64,000 nucleotides of DNA from positions 1 to 64,000 of the forward strand of contig NZ_WBIS01000003.1 of assembly GCF_009749465.1 (NCBI RefSeq), read 5' to 3'. Of this stretch, positions 61,141 through 64,000 are shown piece by piece. Every line of letters begins with the position of its first letter. Within the stretch, counting starts at the first letter, position 1. The notes below the pieces were generated by a model that saw only the letters and a list, made by a program, of their open reading frames with translations, did not search any database and was not told the origin of the DNA. Source of the stretch: Agromyces terreus (GTDB taxonomy: Bacteria; Actinomycetota; Actinomycetes; Actinomycetales; Microbacteriaceae). A program made the translations under genes and the position numbers.

Positions 61141-63369
61141 ATCAGCAGCAGCCTTCCCACCACGCCGATCGCCGAGGAGCAGGCGGCGCTCGACCGCATC
61201 CGCGAGGTCGTCGCCGCGCTCGTCGAGCAGGAGACCGAGTACCTCCGGGCCACCCTCGGGCGACCGAGCGAGGGGCTCAACCTCACCGAGCGCGACGCGC
61301 TCGTCGCCCACCACGCGCAGCGGCTCCAGGGCTTGCAGACGGCGTCGTACGGGCTGCTCTTCGGCGGGGTCGAGACCGACGAGGGCGGGCGGTTCCGCAT
61401 CGGCCGCATCGGCCTGAGCGACCCCGACGACGGCGAGCGGCTGCTCATCGACTGGCGCGCCCCCGTCGCGCGCGCCTTCTACACCGCGACGCCCCTGCAC
61501 CGCGAGGGCCTGAAGGCCAGGCGGCGCATCACCTCGACCGACCGCACCGTCACGGCGGTGTACGACGAGCCGCTGCTCGTCGACGACCTCGACGACCTCG
61601 ACGACGGTCGCGATGCCGCGCTCATGGCCGCCCTCGACCGGCCCCGCTCGCAGCACATGAGCGACATCGTGGGCACCATCCAGCGCGAGCAGGACGCGAT
61701 CATCCGCGGGCCGCTCGCCGGCACGCTCGTCGTGCAGGGCGGGCCCGGCACCGGCAAGACCGCGGTCGCCCTGCAGCGTGCGGCGTACCTGCTCTACGAG
61801 CACCGCAACCGGCTGTCGAAGTCGGTCGTGCTCATCGTCGGGCCGAACCTGCGGTTCCTCGAGTACATCTCCCAGGTGCTGCCCTCCCTCGGCGAGGACT
61901 CCGCGGTGCTCGTCACGCCGGGCACCCTCGTGCCGGGGGTCACGGCGACCGCGACCGAATCCGGCCCGGCGGCCGAGTTCAAGGGCCGGCTCGAGATCGT
62001 CGACGCGCTGAAGCGGGCGGTGCGCGACGCGCAGGTGCCGACCGGCGGCGGCACGCGCGTGCTGCGCCCGGCCGGCCTGAAGCCGATGACCCTCGACGGG
62101 CGCATGCTGCACCGCGTGCGCACCCGCGGCCGGTCGGGCGGCACGCCGCACAACGCGGCGAGGCCGAAGTTCGAGAAGGCGCTGCTCACCGAGATCCTCC
62201 GGCTCGAAGACGAGGAGCACGGCTCGTCGTCGATGGAGGACTGGGAGCGCCGGGCCGACTGGGCCGAGGATCCCGCCGTGCAGGAGCTCTTCGACGAGCT
62301 CTGGCCGCTGCTCGATCCCGTCGAGATGGTGCGCGGGCTGTTCGGCGATGCCGACCGGTTCGACGCCGTGTTCCCCGGTCTCGACCCCGTGCTGCGCTCG
62401 GCGCTGCTCCGGCCCCGCGAGCAGGGGCTCACCCCGGCCGACATCCCGCTCGTCGACGAACTCGCCGAACTGCTCGGCGACGATCCGCGCCCGGCCGCGG
62501 CCGCCGCAGCGAGTGCCCGTTCCGATCGCGCCACCGACGTCGAGTACGCGCAGAACGTGCTCGACATGGTCACCGACGCCGATGCCGACGCCGACCACGT
62601 GAGCGCCCCGGTCTCCATCGTGAGCGCCGCCGCGCTCGCCGACCGGCAGGCCGCGGGCGACGGGCGCACCCCCGCCGAACGCGCGGGCTCCGACCGCGAG
62701 TGGGTCTACGGGCACGTGATCGTCGACGAGGCGCAGGAGACGAGCCCCATGCTCCTGCGCGCGCTCATCCGACGCTGCCCGACCCGTTCGATGACCCTCG
62801 TCGGCGACGCGAACCAGTACACGGCGACCGACGCCCCCTTCACCTGGGCCGGGCTCCTCGACCCACAGGTGCCCCGCTGGAACCGCACCGACCTCACGGT
62901 CAACTACCGCACGCCGGGGCGCATCATGCGGATCGCGACCGGGGTGCTGCGCCGGGTCGACCCCGACGCACCCGAGCCCACGTCGGCCCGTGCCGGCGAG
63001 CACGAGCCGCGCGTGGTGCGCGTCGACCCCGCAGAGCTCGGCGAGGCCACCGCCCGCGCGGCCGCCGACGCGCTCGCCGCGAGCGAGGGCACCGTCGGCG
63101 TGATCGCCCCGCTCGGCGTCCTGGGCGCGTTGCGCGATCTGCGCGCCGCCGAGGTCGGCAAGACCACGGCGCAGGGCGGGTCCGACCGGCTCTGGGTCGG
63201 CACGCCCGACGACGCGAAGGGCCTCGAGTTCGACGCGGTCGTCGTCGCGGTGCCGCGGATGCCCGCGCCCGAGGCGGTGTCCACGGCGACGTGGAAGCGG
63301 CTCTACGTCGCCCTCACCCGGCCCACGCAACGGCTCACGGTCGTGGAGGCGGGCGACGCGGTCGGCTGA
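61141..63369 (+). CDS. helR: HelD/HelR-like superfamily-1 helicase with probable ATC start
   Basis: This motor ATPase of the HelD/HelR group remodels or recycles stalled RNA polymerase, in some actinobacteria protecting against rifamycins. From 61141 it has 742 aa, the family length: an N-terminal coiled coil (EEQAALDRIREVVAALVEQETEYL), Walker A GGPGTGKT (200-207), VDEAQETSPMLL, GDANQYTA and LYVALTRPTQRL. The frame has no ATG, GTG or TTG between an in-frame stop (61105) and residue 65, yet the missing part looks conserved. ATC at 61141 lies 7 nt after GAGGGG and reads (I)SSSLPTTPIAEEQ, so an AUC start or a base error is likely. Confidence 0.82.
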   Translation: MSSSLPTTPIAEEQAALDRIREVVAALVEQETEYLRATLGRPSEGLNLTERDALVAHHAQRLQGLQTASYGLLFGGVETDEGGRFRIGRIGLSDPDDGERLLIDWRAPVARAFYTATPLHREGLKARRRITSTDRTVTAVYDEPLLVDDLDDLDDGRDAALMAALDRPRSQHMSDIVGTIQREQDAIIRGPLAGTLVVQGGPGTGKTAVALQRAAYLLYEHRNRLSKSVVLIVGPNLRFLEYISQVLPSLGEDSAVLVTPGTLVPGVTATATESGPAAEFKGRLEIVDALKRAVRDAQVPTGGGTRVLRPAGLKPMTLDGRMLHRVRTRGRSGGTPHNAARPKFEKALLTEILRLEDEEHGSSSMEDWERRADWAEDPAVQELFDELWPLLDPVEMVRGLFGDADRFDAVFPGLDPVLRSALLRPREQGLTPADIPLVDELAELLGDDPRPAAAAAASARSDRATDVEYAQNVLDMVTDADADADHVSAPVSIVSAAALADRQAAGDGRTPAERAGSDREWVYGHVIVDEAQETSPMLLRALIRRCPTRSMTLVGDANQYTATDAPFTWAGLLDPQVPRWNRTDLTVNYRTPGRIMRIATGVLRRVDPDAPEPTSARAGEHEPRVVRVDPAELGEATARAAADALAASEGTVGVIAPLGVLGALRDLRAAEVGKTTAQGGSDRLWVGTPDDAKGLEFDAVVVAVPRMPAPEAVSTATWKRLYVALTRPTQRLTVVEAGDAVG

Positions 63370-63447
63370 ACCGGTCGCGGTCGCGGTCGCGCGGGCAGGT
63401 GCCACGTGCACCTTGGGGCAAACCCGTGCGTCGCGGGCGGTGCGCGC

Positions 63448-63453
63448 GTAGGG
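63448..63453 (+). promoter_or_regulatory. Candidate -10 element of the last gene
   Basis: TAGGGT, about 100 nt before the ATG at 63551. No clear -35 element is seen. Confidence 0.35.
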
Positions 63454-63550
63454 TGAGGGAGCGGGTCATCGCCGCCGGGTTCGAACGAGCCGGCGGCGAC
63501 CGATCCGGCGGGCACGCCCTGATCCACCGCCCGAACGGAGCCACCGAACG

Positions 63551-64000
63551 ATGTTCCTGGACGACGACCTCGACGCCGACGAGCACGGCGGCCCTCGCCC
63601 TGCGCGGCAGCGGGTCACCGGCTGGCGGGTGCTGCGTCTGGCGGCCGCGTACACCGGTGCCGTGGTCGGCGTCGTCGCGCTCGTGGTCGGCGTGGTCGTC
63701 GCGGTCAACATGATGGGCACGGCGACGAACCCGGGCGGGTTCGCGGCGCCCGCCGCGGGCGGACCGCGCGCGGCGCTGCCGCCGACGGTCGAGTTGCCCG
63801 AGCCCGTTGCCGGCACCGGCGAGGCCGAGGTCGACGCCGCCGCGGAGCCCGCCCCGCTCGAGGAGCCGACCGAGCTGTCGGGGGCTGCACCCGGCGCCAC
63901 GCCGATCGAGATCATCGACGAGCAGTGGATCGCGACCGTCGCCGCCTCCACCGGCATCCCCGAGCGCGCCCTCACCGCCTACGCGCTCGCGCATGTGCTG
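63551..64000 (+). CDS. Membrane-anchored lytic murein transglycosylase-like protein (partial)
   Basis: The first 150 residues of a gene that runs past the window are visible. They hold a short cytoplasmic arm, one membrane segment (about residues 32-55, TGAVVGVVALVVGVVVAVNMM), a Pro/Ala/Glu-rich linker, and then WIATVAASTGIPERALTAYALAHVL. The last element is the start of the MltB-like domain common in actinobacterial peptidoglycan transglycosylases (GIP-RAL-AY). The catalytic Glu would lie beyond 64000. Confidence 0.7.
   Translation, partial: MFLDDDLDADEHGGPRPARQRVTGWRVLRLAAAYTGAVVGVVALVVGVVVAVNMMGTATNPGGFAAPAAGGPRAALPPTVELPEPVAGTGEAEVDAAAEPAPLEEPTELSGAAPGATPIEIIDEQWIATVAASTGIPERALTAYALAHVL

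Overview
The window is very GC-rich, densely coded and has strong G/C third-position bias. It carries hundreds of GGATGCC/GGCATCC octamers and actinobacterial marker genes: DUF2510, HelD/HelR-type helicase, NrdHIEF and a tuberculostearate-type methylation pair. This fits a high-GC actinobacterium, most likely of the Microbacteriaceae (for example near Agromyces or Microbacterium). That placement is inference from composition and gene content, not from a search. No rRNA, tRNA or CRISPR array was seen.

Layout. 1-308: a suspicious edge that repeats 8564-8665 exactly and then runs into C/G homopolymers. 309-8604: two carbohydrate ABC importers, one on the minus strand (permeases then lipoprotein) and an AglEFG-like alpha-glucoside importer on the plus strand, with a LacI-family repressor between them. 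8605-10185: a DUF559 nuclease-like gene bracketed by inverted copies of a roughly 80-bp palindromic repeat. 10186-13677: an ABC exporter and a sugar/H+ symporter. 13678-18060: a transsulfuration unit (cystathionine beta-synthase, cystathionine gamma-synthase) preceded by a Cys-rich, apparently leaderless upstream peptide, followed by a YjeH-like amino-acid transporter. 18099-20649: aldo/keto reductase and an MFS exporter. 20712-27382: LacI repressor, AraD-like epimerase and a ChvE/GguA/GguB multiple-sugar importer sharing TGTGANCGNTCACA operators. 27502-31528: small enzymes, an HhH-GPD protein and a membrane transglutaminase. 32073-36751: nrdHIEF with a GIY-YIG/NUMOD3 homing-endonuclease-like gene between nrdE and nrdF. 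36866-45844: RidA, redoxin/MarR pair, chitinase, phosphoketolase, a toxin-antitoxin-like pair and assorted small proteins. 46119-57393: secreted GH27 alpha-galactosidase, LacI repressor, an extra YtfR-like ATPase and a complete YtfQ-R-T-YjfF-like importer. 57526-60434: a small CxxC protein and a TmsA/TmsB-like pair for 10-methyl fatty acids. 60480-64000: FMN-binding protein, HelD/HelR-like helicase with no ordinary start codon, and the beginning of a lytic transglycosylase-like protein.

How it fits together. The dominant theme is scavenging of plant or fungal polysaccharide sugars: four ABC sugar importers, an H+ symporter, secreted chitinase and alpha-galactosidase, and a phosphoketolase for pentose or hexose phosphates. 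Three of the import systems each pair with a LacI-type repressor and a distinct operator. Strong hairpins follow each first-gene binding-protein cistron, which would favour excess binding protein. Several genes appear to be leaderless, with a -10-like hexamer exactly 6 nt before the start codon. The most notable items are the Cys-codon leader before cystathionine beta-synthase, the homing endonuclease inside the nrd operon, and the family of AATTCAGG-bounded palindromic elements that flanks a nuclease gene.
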